This document shows, one piece after another, positions 33,230 to 42,859 of a DNA stretch of 64,000 nucleotides. The stretch is taken from positions 117,314,043-117,378,042 of the forward strand of contig CM043960.1 of the NCBI GenBank assembly GCA_014529385.2, read 5' to 3'. The notes under the pieces were generated by a model that made no database searches, had not been told where the DNA came from, and worked only from the letters and a program-made list of their open reading frames with translations. The position numbers and the translations under genes are program-made. Position 1 is the first letter of the stretch. Each line of letters begins with the position of its first letter. Origin of the DNA: Adiantum capillus-veneris. Lineage: Eukaryota; Streptophyta; Polypodiopsida; Polypodiales; Pteridaceae.

Positions 33230-36200
33230 CTACCCTACACCTAACTGCTTGCGAAAATGCGCAAAGCTCTCTGAGGGAAGTCCTTTTGTAAGTAGATCAG
33301 CAGGATTTTCTGTGGTGTGAACTTTGACAAGCTGAAGTTGCTTATCCTCGAGCATTTCCCTGATGAAATGATACTTCACATCCACATGCTTTGTCTTTGA
33401 GTGATAAACTGGATTGCGAGCCAATTGTATAGCACTTTGACTATCAAAATATAACACAGGCATCTCTTCTTTGATTCCCAAATCTGTTACTAGTCGATTA
33501 AGCCAAATTGATTCTTTGCATGCCTCTGATGCTGCAACATATTCAGCCTCTGTAGTAGACTGAGTAACACAATCTTGTAATCTAGAACGCCATGATACTG
33601 CTCCACCAGCCAATGTAAAGACATACCCTGACGTAGACCTTCGGTTGTCTAAGTCACCTGCATAATCTGAGTCTGTAAAACCCTTTACACTTAACTCCTG
33701 ACTCCCATAGCATATACGCATACTCTTTGTAACTTTCAGGTATCTCAATATTCCTTTCACTGCCTCCCAATGTTTCTTGCCTGGGTTTGACATGTATCGA
33801 CTTACTACTCCCACTGCAAATGCAATGTCTGGGTGAGTAGCAATCATTGCATACATCAAACTACCCACTGCAGATGCATATGGGATCTTATCCATTTCAG
33901 CCTGTTCTTCCTCAGACACAGGACAATCTTGTTTGCTAAGTTTCACATATGGTGGCAATGGAACACTCAGTGCCTTTCCCTTCTCCATATTGAAACGTTG
34001 CAAAACCTTGTCAATATACTCTGTTTGAGATAACCAAATCAACTTCTTTGATCTGTCTCTCTCAATGCGCATACCAAGTATATGACTTGCCTCACCCATG
34101 TCTTTCATGTCAAACGATTTTGCCATCTTTGACTTCAAAGATGAAATTTCTTCCAAGTGCTTGCCAGCAATCAACATGTTATCCACATACAAAATAAGGA
34201 TCAGCCAACTACCATCCTTAGCCTTCTTTGTATATAGACAGTGATCAAACTCACTACGTTTGTAGCCTTGAGAAAGCATAAAGTTGTGGAATTTATGGTA
34301 CCATGCCCTCGGTGATTGTTTTAAGCCATAAAGACTCTTTAACAACTGGCATACCCAATCTTCCTTGCCTTTCTCAACAAACCCTTCTGGCTGCTGCATG
34401 TAAATTTCCACATCTAAATCACCATGCAAGAACGCTGTCTTGACATCTATTTGGTGCAACACCAAATATAATATGGCAACCAATGCAAGAAAGCATCTCA
34501 ATGTAGTCATGTTGACCACCGGAGAGAAGACTTCATCAAAGTCAATGCCTTGTTCTTGCTTAAAGCCCTTGGCAACAAGCCTTGCTTTGTACTTTGGCTG
34601 ACTATCATGAGCGGTGATCTTATACCTGTAAACCCATTTACAAGGTAGATCCTTTTTGCCCCGTGGTAATTTAACTAGCTTCCATGTCTGGTTTTTATGC
34701 AGAGCTGTCATCTCTGACTGCATGGCCAATTGCCAATTCCCGGAGTCCTTCATTTGCACTGCTTCCTTGTAACATGAAGGCTCATTGCAATCAGTCAACA
34801 TGACATAGTTCATAGATGGAACAAACCTATCAGGAGGTCGCGTGACACGTCCAGATCTACGCACAATAGGTGGCTCAGGCTCAGCCACAACCTGTGGTTC
34901 CACTCTATCCTGTCCTGGCTCCTCTTGAGCCCTGACATTTTTTCTTGCACGTGCAGGTCCATCTTCTTGGAAGACAACTCTTCTAATCTCCTCAACCCTC
35001 TCTGGTTTAGAATGATATTTAGATTCATTAAAGTGAACATCATTGCTACGGACAACCTTTCTGGATTCGGGATCCCAAAGTCTGTACCCCATCTCACTAG
35101 AATTACCATAGCCTAGAAAGATGCACTTTCTACTCTTTGGCTCAAGTTTGTTCCTAAATTCCTTTGGAACGTGAGTATATGCCTCACAACCAAAGACTCT
35201 GAGATGCTTGTATGAGGGCGTTTTGCCTGACCATACCATCTCTGGCACTGAATCCTTCTGCAAAACCTTGCTAGGAGATCTATTTACAAGATGAACAGCT
35301 GTTGATACAGCTTCAGCCCAAAACCCATTTGGCAGCTGTGCATTAGACAACATACTTCTGACCTTCTCTTGTATGGTCCTATTCATCCTCTTAGCAACAC
35401 CATTTTGAGGAGGATTGTAAGGAGCAGTAAGTTCACGTTTTATACCTTTTGACTCACAAAAGTCCTGAAAGGCCTTTGAAACATACTCTCCACCATTGTC
35501 AGTGCGTAAGCATTTAAGCTTCTTGCCACTCTGATTCTCCACAAGTGTCACAAACGTTTTGAAAACACTAAACGCTTCATCCTTGTGCTTGAGAAAGTAA
35601 ACCCATACTTTCCTCGAGTAATCATCTATAAATGTCATAAAGTAAGAAGCTCCCCCTAGAGATAGGTTAGGCATAGGTCCACACAAATCACTATGAACAA
35701 GAGCCAACTGTGTATCTCTTCTACTGCTTCTATGCTTATGTGGCTGCTGTGTTTGCTTACCATACAGACAATGTTCACTGAATTCAAAATCATTAAATGA
35801 AAAGCCAGGCAAATAATCAGAACGAGACAAGATTTCCATTCCCTTCTTGGACATATGTCCTAACCGGCTATGCCACAAAGAAACGTTCGGCTTCTCGGTT
35901 ACATTGATTACATTTTTAGAGACATTTGATACATAAATCATGTAAAGTCCTCCAGACTTTACTCCATGTGCTACTGTCATAGAACCCTTGGATATCTTCC
36001 ACATGTTCTGTCCAAAAGTGGTGACGTAGCCAGCATCATCAAGTAAACCTGTGCTGATCAAGCTCTTTGTAATTGCGGGAACATGTCTCACATTCTTCAG
36101 CGTGAAAGAAGAGCCATTCTGAAACTTCAATTGAACATCTCCAACACCTAAGATCTCACATGTCTGCCCATTGCCTAGCCGAACATGATCTTTAGTGGTC

Positions 36201-37222
36201 ACATAAGAGGTAAACCACTCCTTGTTTGGAGACACATGAAGTGATGCCCCTGAGTCTATAATCCAGTCACTCAGTGCATTTCCATCAGATGCTGTAAGAA
36301 GAGCTGAGTCCATTGTATTCTTCAAGAAGTAGATGTCTCCTGACACTAGACTGTCATCCTCTGCAACAATGTTTGTCACATTTATTTCTTGAATCTTCAC
36401 TAAGGACTTGTTCTTCTCACCATGGTCTTCAGCTTTCTCTTTGCCTTTTTCTGCTTTCCATTCTCTGCAGTCTCTTTTCATGTGACCCTTCTTGCCACAA
36501 TGGTAGCATTCTATGTCACTCTTGCCTTTAGCACTGCGGGACTTGCTACGAGACTGATTCCTCTTTCCACCTTTGTACTTTTCTTTGGTCCTTCCCCTGA
36601 CAACTAAGGCTGTTCCTTTGCCTTTGTCCATTGTCTTTCTATTGGTTTCTTCAGTAAGTAGACTTCCTTCTACACCTGCTATGTTCAAACCATCTGGAGG
36701 TGCAGAATTACTCAAAGCTGTGCGAAAAGTGTCCCAACTTTCGGGCAATGTGATCAACAGGAACATAGCTCTAACAGGTTCATCAAACTTGACACCTTGA
36801 GCTGACAACTGACTATAGATTGTGTTGAATTCATTCAGATGATTGGACATAGGTGTCCCTTCTTTCATCTTCAAGTCAACAAGCTTCTTAAGCCAGTATA
36901 CCTGTGAAGCTGCACTCTGCTTCTCATAAAGATCACTCAGCTTTAACCATGCTTGATAAGCCGACATCTCGTCTGCTACATTGAAGTAAACGCTTTCTGC
37001 CAAAGTCAGCATAACGGTAGAAAGTGCCAATTCATCCATTTCGCTCCATTCATCTTCGTCCATATCTTCTGGTTTATCCCCTTGAGATTTATAGGTTTTA
37101 TATGCTTCTTTTGTACCAACACGTGCCAAATCTACTTCTTCCACAATGGGAAATTGGTTCCATCCAGCTTCTTGATATTGTAAAGAGCAGTGTCCTGTGA
37201 TCCAGCCATAGCTACGCTTCAC
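33230..37222 (-). CDS. Inner copia gag-pol polyprotein, uninterrupted but catalytically damaged
   Basis: 1330 codons in the Ty1-copia order. Gag (about residues 45-200); zinc knuckle C239-C242-H247-C252 (CYHCGKKGHMKRDC); protease DSGAS at 323; integrase HHCC region with H451 and H456 but Ser at the first Cys position (FSEHC). Core integrase D512 (SDLCGP), D575 (RTDNGGEY) and then Lys611 where the DD35E Glu belongs (NGVAKRMNRT). RT includes VFSPVVNMTTLR, with the active site YVDN at 1012-1015 instead of YVDD. RNase H runs from FTDSDYAGD through STTEAEYVAASEA to YHSKTKHVDVKYHF. The first roughly 40 residues are out of frame: the usual copia start (MAGSQDTALYNIKKLDG) lies in another frame from ATG 37209 and meets a stop. 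So one long frame survives, yet RT, integrase and the Gag start are all compromised. Confidence 0.95.
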   Translation of the reverse strand: MKRSYGWITGHCSLQYQEAGWNQFPIVEEVDLARVGTKEAYKTYKSQGDKPEDMDEDEWSEMDELALSTVMLTLAESVYFNVADEMSAYQAWLKLSDLYEKQSAASQVYWLKKLVDLKMKEGTPMSNHLNEFNTIYSQLSAQGVKFDEPVRAMFLLITLPESWDTFRTALSNSAPPDGLNIAGVEGSLLTEETNRKTMDKGKGTALVVRGRTKEKYKGGKRNQSRSKSRSAKGKSDIECYHCGKKGHMKRDCREWKAEKGKEKAEDHGEKNKSLVKIQEINVTNIVAEDDSLVSGDIYFLKNTMDSALLTASDGNALSDWIIDSGASLHVSPNKEWFTSYVTTKDHVRLGNGQTCEILGVGDVQLKFQNGSSFTLKNVRHVPAITKSLISTGLLDDAGYVTTFGQNMWKISKGSMTVAHGVKSGGLYMIYVSNVSKNVINVTEKPNVSLWHSRLGHMSKKGMEILSRSDYLPGFSFNDFEFSEHCLYGKQTQQPHKHRSSRRDTQLALVHSDLCGPMPNLSLGGASYFMTFIDDYSRKVWVYFLKHKDEAFSVFKTFVTLVENQSGKKLKCLRTDNGGEYVSKAFQDFCESKGIKRELTAPYNPPQNGVAKRMNRTIQEKVRSMLSNAQLPNGFWAEAVSTAVHLVNRSPSKVLQKDSVPEMVWSGKTPSYKHLRVFGCEAYTHVPKEFRNKLEPKSRKCIFLGYGNSSEMGYRLWDPESRKVVRSNDVHFNESKYHSKPERVEEIRRVVFQEDGPARARKNVRAQEEPGQDRVEPQVVAEPEPPIVRRSGRVTRPPDRFVPSMNYVMLTDCNEPSCYKEAVQMKDSGNWQLAMQSEMTALHKNQTWKLVKLPRGKKDLPCKWVYRYKITAHDSQPKYKARLVAKGFKQEQGIDFDEVFSPVVNMTTLRCFLALVAILYLVLHQIDVKTAFLHGDLDVEIYMQQPEGFVEKGKEDWVCQLLKSLYGLKQSPRAWYHKFHNFMLSQGYKRSEFDHCLYTKKAKDGSWLILILYVDNMLIAGKHLEEISSLKSKMAKSFDMKDMGEASHILGMRIERDRSKKLIWLSQTEYIDKVLQRFNMEKGKALSVPLPPYVKLSKQDCPVSEEEQAEMDKIPYASAVGSLMYAMIATHPDIAFAVGVVSRYMSNPGKKHWEAVKGILRYLKVTKSMRICYGSQELSVKGFTDSDYAGDLDNRRSTSGYVFTLAGGAVSWRSRLQDCVTQSTTEAEYVAASEACKESIWLNRLVTDLGIKEEMPVLYFDSQSAIQLARNPVYHSKTKHVDVKYHFIREMLEDKQLQLVKVHTTENPADLLTKGLPSESFAHFRKQLGVG

Positions 37223-38255
37223 AGTGGTTTACTTTCCTGGGAAAAATTCGGCAGAGTTTCCCCTGTAAACTGACCTCTGAACCAATATCAACCTGTCAAA
37301 TGAACCAAGAAATCTTCAGATTCTGCATAAATTTCGCCAGAGTCTCCTTTGTAAAATGGCTCTGGTGTACTAAAAAACAGACCAAAAATAGCTCAAAAAA
37401 CACATTCTCTCTCTGACACTGTAAGTTGTGGGTAAACCTGTCCTACACCTGTATTGTCTCTGACTGTCCTGTCACTGTCCTGTAAGCATAGACTGCGACA
37501 ATGCCTCAACGGCAGTAAAGCAAAGATGCAATCCCAAGTGTCTAACTCACAGTCAATACATCCTAGCTGCCTATCTAAGGGTGCTCGAGGGATCGCTCCA
37601 AGACCTGTATCACCGAAAGGATCTCAACATTCTAGAATCCCCCAGCTCAATAAAACCTCACTCGACCCTCAACAAAGGCTGCAGTAAGTCTGACAGTACA
37701 TAAACTTCCCACAAAGTCATACATCCACAAATTTCCCACTGTATGCTGTAACCGCTACGGCGGTTGTTTGCTGCGTGATTCACAGCCAGCAAACCCTCAA
37801 CAGACATACATCATCTCTGAAAATACATCCCATGTGGAAGTACCTGCAATGTCAGGATGAAATCTGGAATATCAAGCAGCAAACACAAGCTACCTGATGA
37901 ACTAGTGGATGTCGCCTACAGTCTGTGTGTAGATGCGCCCGTGTCGTATGTGACACGCCTCCAAGAACTGTGGACCGTCCTTTGATGTGTAGACAACCAC
38001 AAATCAACACTCTGGGAGTGTCGATATCCTCAGCACCTGCAGTCGTAGGCCAAAAAAACCCAAATTTGCAGAGTCGGATCTGCACCCGCCAAGACCACAT
38101 AGTCGAAAATGGCCTGCGCAGACCTTTGTCGAAGCCGAACGGTGGCCGAGATTTGGGGCCGTGTCTTCGCCTGTTGAATTTCACTCCAATATGAGCTGGT
38201 GACTCTAGCTTCCTGTAGTGCTGCCCCGAGCCTTGATCTGAGCTCTGATACGAGT
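37223..38255. other. Inner copia leader, no gene seen
   Basis: About 1 kb between the polyprotein and the 5' LTR. It contains two near copies of a GACTCTGGCGAAATTT-type sequence around 37240-37350 (minus strand) but no protein motif. Confidence 0.7.
38240..38253 (-). promoter_or_regulatory. Primer-binding site of inner copia
   Basis: On the minus strand TCGTATCAGAGCTC follows the 5' LTR by two bases. It matches the initiator-Met tRNA site TGGTATCAGAGC at nearly every position. Confidence 0.88.
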
Positions 38256-38447
38256 TGAAGGAGTACGAGCGGAAGTGCGACGCGAGAGAGTGTGCGAGAA
38301 GAAGAGCACGACGATATGGTGAACTCGCTCTATTGTAATGTGTAGAGCATAGTGAGTTCTTATTAGGTTTTTACAAAAGAATATGTGTACATACCTGACG
38401 GCCCGCCCACTTACCTGTGCGACCACATTGGGCTTTATACCCCAACA
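38256..38447 (-). repeat. 5' LTR of inner copia
   Basis: 192 bp, starting TGTTGGGG on the minus strand at 38447 and ending TTCA at 38256. Confidence 0.96.
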
Positions 38448-38452
38448 GGACC

Positions 38453-39351
38453 CTCACAAGAGCCACAAGATCTGACACAAGAAGAAGAGAGAAGCTGCAA
38501 AAGGCCATAGAAGCGGCAGTCAAAGACACAACCAGAGAAGCATTGGAGTGGGAGCAGAGGGTGTTTATGTCGATGACTATTCAGAAGATAGATGCCAGTA
38601 ACCTTCGGCGTGAATGGCTACAGCCCTCTCTCCCATATCCTCTGCTAAAATATGAAGCTGCCATAATCAACAAACGAATAACAGAGAAGCCAACAGTGCC
38701 ATTGTACAAAGCAGACATCTCCAAACCTGAAGGAGTCAAGCTAATAGTGGACTCTCAGCCTAGGTGGAGAAAGGGATGGCTGACAAAGTATCCTCAATAT
38801 CTAATCCATCTGGTAGAGGCACCTAAAGTGATCAGAGATAACCTCAGTTTCTGCCCTCTACCAAGGATGAGGATGTGGAAAGCCCACGAGCTGCTGCAGA
38901 GAAGCCAGCCCACTTGGCTAAATTACCCAAAGCTGCCAGGCTTGAAGGCAGGCGAGAGAATAAGTGAGAAATACATGGTGAAAACCCTAACGGTTGCCAT
39001 CAAATTGTTTACTGGCTCGCCTGACCTATTTTGCATCATGATGAGAAAGATTTGTAAAACCCTTGTGGCAGTCATCGAAACGTTCAAACCAAGCCAGGCA
39101 ACAGACAGTATCTTCTTCTTTCAAGATACATACAGATGTGCATATGATTTGTTAGGTCAGACTTCTCACGAGGTGATACATGCATTGTATCAAAGGATTA
39201 TGTTTTTGCCATCTTATCACCTCCAGGCCTTTGAAGAAGCCTTCTACACCGGCTTCTTCACAATCAGCACAGACATATTCGGCCTGACGCTACTGGCTCA
39301 ACATGCGAGATATGAGTCACTTCTCAAGATGAGAGAAAGACTACATTGAAG
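38453..39351 (+). pseudogene. Accessory ORF, C-terminal globular part
   Basis: About 300 codons continuing the accessory region beyond the nested copia. It reads REKLQKAIEAAVKDTTREAL, then SQPRWRKGWLTKYPQYLIHL and PKLPGLKAGERISEKYMVKT, followed by FFQDTYRCAYDLLGQTSHEV and YHLQAFEEAFYTGFFTISTD. It ends LLKMRERLH and a TGA 50 bp before the 3' LTR. It is mixed alpha with many Trp and Tyr, with no family I recognise. After removing the copia and one duplication copy, the upstream coiled-coil frame is one base out of register with this frame, so an indel arose before or after insertion, or these were two overlapping ORFs. Confidence 0.65.
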
Positions 39352-39387
39352 AAGCACCTCAACATCCATGTCGGGGACGACCTGAAC

Positions 39388-39401
39388 AAGGAGGGGGGGA
39401 G
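39388..39401 (+). promoter_or_regulatory. Polypurine tract of giant gypsy
   Basis: AAGGAGGGGGGGAG directly precedes the 3' LTR. Confidence 0.92.
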
Positions 39402-40327
39402 TGTTAGCGGCTGGACACACCCTACGAAAAATGACTGCTCGGTGGAATATTATTTTTTGCAATTATTCATTTATTGAGAAAAACCGACATTTCACCTTTG
39501 TAAATAGTGAGGCTTGCAGAAGCTTCCAAATTGTATCCCATTTTTGACATTTAGATTGAGTAGATGGTTAAATTGGGCCATTAGGGTTTGAGATTGTAAG
39601 GTATTTATACCACTTTTGACCTTAATGAAAAAAACCTTTGTCATTTTTACAAAAGTTCAGTCTGTGAGTGAGCGTACTGTGTATGAGAGAGAGTGAGAGT
39701 TTCATCTTGACGCTACGTGCGCACCGGTGGTCGAAATCGAGTGCAGAGAAGTGCAGCGTGTTGCCCCCGACGAGAGCTACACGCCGATACCTACATTGCG
39801 GGTGTACGGTCTGGTTTTGCAAGCTCGACCCGCGAGCTTCATCTGGTGATTCGATGAGCATACGTTATCCATTTTCGCATTTCAACATATCCATGCGTTC
39901 ATATTGAGTAGAGCTACACATTAGGCACTTTAGTTTCTGAAAACGACGACCTGCAAATTTCGACCAGACATCCTACGTGATTTTGCACCAGGTGTTTAGG
40001 GTTAGGATTTTGGTTCATGCACCTTAGGGAAAGCGACCTATTGGTGTTAGTAGGGTCTCCTTCAAGTTCTGTGGCGTTTCGAGAACGTTTGATGGGTATT
40101 CAGCTCTTGGAAGCGTTGTAGGAAACCTCTTCTTATGCACTCCTGAAGGCTGTAGCTTAGACATTGGGTAGAGACCTCTATAGGAATTAGTCGAGAGTCG
40201 GTCGAGTGTAGGTTGACACTCTATGCTTGCTTCCACGCGCCTGCGGGTCGAGCTTCGTCCTTAGCTGACAAATCTTGTTAGGTGAGTTCTCGCTATGCTG
40301 ACATTCGTCACGACGTATCCACCAACA
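39402..40327 (+). repeat. 3' LTR of giant gypsy
   Basis: 926 bp, TGTTAGCGG...CCAACA. It keeps the intact TG start that the 5' copy has lost. Confidence 0.95.
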
Positions 40328-40332
40328 AGGGA

Positions 40333-41240
40333 AAAGCTATTATGAATTCTCATGCTCCAAAGAGCAGTGTAAGGATAAAGGAGATCAATGTTGTTGAATC
40401 TCCACCTCCAGAGGTTGTCCTTGATGTGCAACAGCCGTCAACAGATGTGCTTGTTTTCACTCAACTTAAGTCGAGATGTGCTATTGTCTCTTGATGAGTG
40501 TTATGTGAAAAATTGGATCATTGATTCAGTTTCTAGTTTCCATGTTACTCCCCATAGGGAATGCTTCTCCACATATGTTGATATTCATGGTTAATTCAAG
40601 CTTGGAGATTCCTATCAGCTTGATATATGCGGTATGGGAGATGTCAAGCTATGCATGACAAATGGCATTGAATTTGTGCTTTGTGGAGTTAGACATGTTC
40701 CTAAATTGACTAAGAGTTTGGTGTCACTTGGTCAGCTTGATGCTCTAGGCTGTACTACTATTTTTGAAAATGGTTCTTGGATGGTGCATAAGGAAAATTT
40801 GATTGTCATAAAAGGTCACAAATCTTGATCATTGTACTCTTTATATGTTTCTTCAATCAAAGAGAGTTCTATCTATATAGCCGCGCAACCTTCTACTGAT
40901 TTGTGGCATAGCTGGCTAGGCATATGAGCCAGAAAGAAATGAAATCCTTCAAAGTTTGGGCTACTTACCTATGTTAAACTATTCTGATTTCAATTTATGT
41001 GAGCATTATATCTATGGAAAGAAAACTAGGAAAACTTTCTTACCATTACGTTGAGAGCTGGAAAATCCTCTAAATCTGGTTCATAGCGACTTATGTGGAC
41101 CTATGCCACACAAATCTCTAGGGGGAGCACTATATTTCTTGACATTTGTAGATGACTCTACTTGGAATGTGTGGGTCTACACTTTGAAGGGAAGAGAAAA
41201 GTGTTTTCTACATTCCAAAAATTCTAAGCCATGGTTGAGA
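40333..41240 (+). pseudogene. Outer copia protease and integrase remnant
   Basis: Resumes after the gypsy. A linker (SSVRIKEINVVESPPPEVVL) leads to the protease block NWIIDSVSSFHVTPHRECFS, where the family DSGAS has become DSVSS. Then come GDVKLCMTNGIEFVLCGVRH and VPKLTKSLVSLGQLDALGCT. Integrase is reduced to its start: LWHSWLGI, NLVHSDLCGPMPHKSLGGAL and LTFVDDSTWNVWVYTLKG. At about 41220 it jumps to RT, so the second half of integrase and the first part of RT are deleted. Many stops. Confidence 0.9.
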
Positions 41241-41870
41241 ACCGTATAAGGGTAGATTGGTTGCTAAAGGCTTCAAGCAGAGGAAAGGCATCGATTTTGA
41301 TGAGATGTTTTCTCCAATAGTCAAGATGACTACACTACAACTTGTGCTTGGTTTAGCAGCCATTGAGGACATGGAATTGGTCCAAATGAATGTAAAGACA
41401 ATGTTTCTTCACGGGGATCTTGAAGAAGCTGTCTACATGAAGCAGCCAAAAGGTTTTGCGACCAAGCGTGAGAAGCCAACAAGGGTAGAACTGATGCGTA
41501 GACTCAAGAAAGATTTGTATGGACTAAATCAAGGATCAATAAAGTGGTATATTAAGTTTGTTTATGTAAGGATCCAAGAGGATCAGTGCATATACACAAG
41601 GAGGTTTAACGACAATTCCATCATCATTCTCATCTTGTGCCTGTATGTTATGCTTATAGCTGGGATGTCCAAAGATGAGATTTCACTTCTCAAGGATTCC
41701 TTAAGCAAGCAGTCTTCCATGAAATATTTGGGTGATGCACATCATTTTCTTGGTATGTGTGTCAAGAGAGATAGTAAGCATGGAATACTTGAATTATCCA
41801 GGAATAGTATATTCACAAGGTCTTGCAACATTTTAACATGCAAGGGGGGAAATAATTAAGTACCCAATGG
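41241..41870 (+). pseudogene. Outer copia reverse transcriptase
   Basis: Frame with LVAKGFKQRKGIDFDEMFSP, MNVKTMFLHGDLEEAVYMKQ and LKKDLYGLNQGSIKWYIKFV, then IYTRRFNDNSIIILILCLYV and MLIAGMSKDEISLLKDSLSK. The catalytic YVDD has lost both Asp residues (LYVMLIAG). It ends in a frameshift near 41850. Confidence 0.93.
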
Positions 41871-42585
41871 CTAGCATATGTAAAACTTAGCAAGAATGAT
41901 TGCACCAAATCGGATGTTGAAAAGGTAGAGATGGAAAAGGAGACATATTCTTTGGTAGTTGGCAGTCTCATGTTCGCCATGGTGAGCACGCGACTAGATA
42001 TTGTATTTGCAATGGGAGGTATATGGCATATCCGAGTAGAAATCATTAGGAAGCAATGAAGCATACCTTGAGATACATCAAGGGCTTAGCTAGTAAGTGC
42101 TTACACTTTGTAAACAGTGATGCATCCATAGTTGGATACACTGATTTGGATTATGCGGGCTGTGTGAACACTAGGAGATCCACATTTGGCTACATTTTCT
42201 TGTTTTCTAGAGTGGTAGTCTCTTGGAGATCATGTCTCTAAAAATATACTTTGTCTTCCACCGTTGAGGATCAGTATGTTGTAGTTTCTAGTACTAGCAA
42301 AGAAGCTGTATAGTTATCTGGTCTAGTGGGAGACCTTGGTATACACCAAACTTCAGTGTTACATTGTGAGAGCCAACGTACGATTGCAAAAGCAAAGAAC
42401 CCCATGTTTCATTCCAAGTCAAAACACATCGAGGTCATGTATCATGTGATACGAAATATTTAGGCTAGCAAACACATTGAGCTAGCCAAAGTTCACACGG
42501 ATGACAACCCTGCAAATGCTCTTACAAAGAGCTTAGCCACAGAGCGGTTTGCACATTGCATTGAGATGATGGGTGTAGGGTGAAG
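41871..42585 (+). pseudogene. Outer copia RNase H
   Basis: VVGSLMFAMVSTRLDIVFAM, with sequence up to GYTDLDYAGCVNTRRSTFGY (Asp present). Then VVSWRSCL, a stop, TLSSTVEDQYVVVSSTSKEA, PMFHSKSKHIEVMYHVI and VHTDDNPANALTKSLATERF. The last blocks match the copia C-terminus. Broken by stops and shifts. Confidence 0.9.
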
Positions 42586-42650
42586 CCTCATGATGATTAT
42601 CATTTGTACAATTTTGTACTAGCATAGGACACTTGGGCCACTATGGCCTT

Positions 42651-42662
42651 TAAGTGGGAGAT
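42651..42662 (+). promoter_or_regulatory. Polypurine tract of outer copia
   Basis: TAAGTGGGAGAT abuts the 3' LTR, similar to the tract of the inner copia. Confidence 0.88.
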
Positions 42663-42854
42663 TGTAAGGGTGCAAGCCATATTGGCCATGCGACACGCAC
42701 TACCCATTTGTATTCTCTAACCTTATTCTTTAATACATATACTAGTAAGGAGTAGTGGATAGTTATCCACTATATCTCCACCCAAACCTAAGCGCTCACT
42801 CTTTTGCACACTGCACTCAGCACTCACACTCTACACGCATCCACTCGCCTCTCA
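42663..42854 (+). repeat. 3' LTR of outer copia
   Basis: 192 bp, TGTAAGGG...CTCTCA, followed by the target duplication ACCTT. Confidence 0.93.
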
Positions 42855-42859
42855 ACCTT

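Larger units (their letters stand above)
32947..38447 (-). mobile_element. Inner Ty1-copia retrotransposon, full length, youngest insertion
   Basis: 5501 bp on the minus strand. LTRs are 38256-38447 (5') and 32947-33140 (3'), starting TGTTGGGGTATAAAG and ending CTCCTTCA. They differ by about eight substitutions and one 2-bp indel. It has a primer site, one 1330-codon polyprotein, a polypurine tract and a perfect 5-bp duplication. It is inserted in the giant gypsy accessory ORF in opposite orientation. The clean structure marks it as the latest retrotransposon insertion in the stack. Confidence 0.97.
32942..38452. other. Target-site duplication GGACC around inner copia
   Basis: GGACC at 32942-32946 and 38448-38452 immediately outside the LTRs. 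It is a perfect 5-bp duplication. Confidence 0.95.
15350..40327 (+). mobile_element. Giant Ty3-gypsy retrotransposon with 3' accessory ORF and palindromic repeats
   Basis: Two 926-bp LTRs bound the element. They begin TGTTAGCGG (TATTAGCGG in the mutated left copy) and end CCAACA. Flanks are AGGGC (15345-15349) and AGGGA (40328-40332), a 5-bp duplication with one mismatch. Total span is about 25.0 kb, or about 19.5 kb after removing the nested copia. Order: LTR, tRNA-Asp primer site, 1.9-kb leader, gag (18207-21828), protease, RT, RNase H, integrase (to 26484), a second retropepsin-like domain (26458-26840), a Trp-repeat ORF, non-coding DNA, 285-bp palindrome repeats, an accessory ORF (30420-39349, interrupted), polypurine tract, LTR. 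Pol order and primer site place it with Athila/Tat-like non-chromoviruses, and I see no chromodomain. The size is comparable with Ogre-class elements. Multiple stops and frameshifts make it inactive. Confidence 0.95.
12587..42854 (+). mobile_element. Outer Ty1-copia retrotransposon, split by the giant gypsy
   Basis: LTRs at 12587-12747 and 42663-42854 start TGTAAGGGTGCAAG and end CTCTCA. Both are flanked by ACCTT (12582-12586 and 42855-42859). The left LTR is followed by an initiator-Met primer site and the right LTR is preceded by a polypurine tract. Without the gypsy insert the element is about 5.3 kb. Gag lies left of the insert; protease, integrase remnant, RT and RNase H lie right of it. 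It landed inside the CACTA tnp2 gene, in the opposite orientation. The LTRs differ by several indels (161 versus 192 bp), so it is old. Confidence 0.93.

Noticed and set aside
30420-39351. Accessory ORF as a retroviral envelope gene
   Set aside because: No signal peptide, transmembrane segment or Cys/N-glycosylation pattern is visible; the coiled coil is far longer and more charged than expected for an envelope protein.
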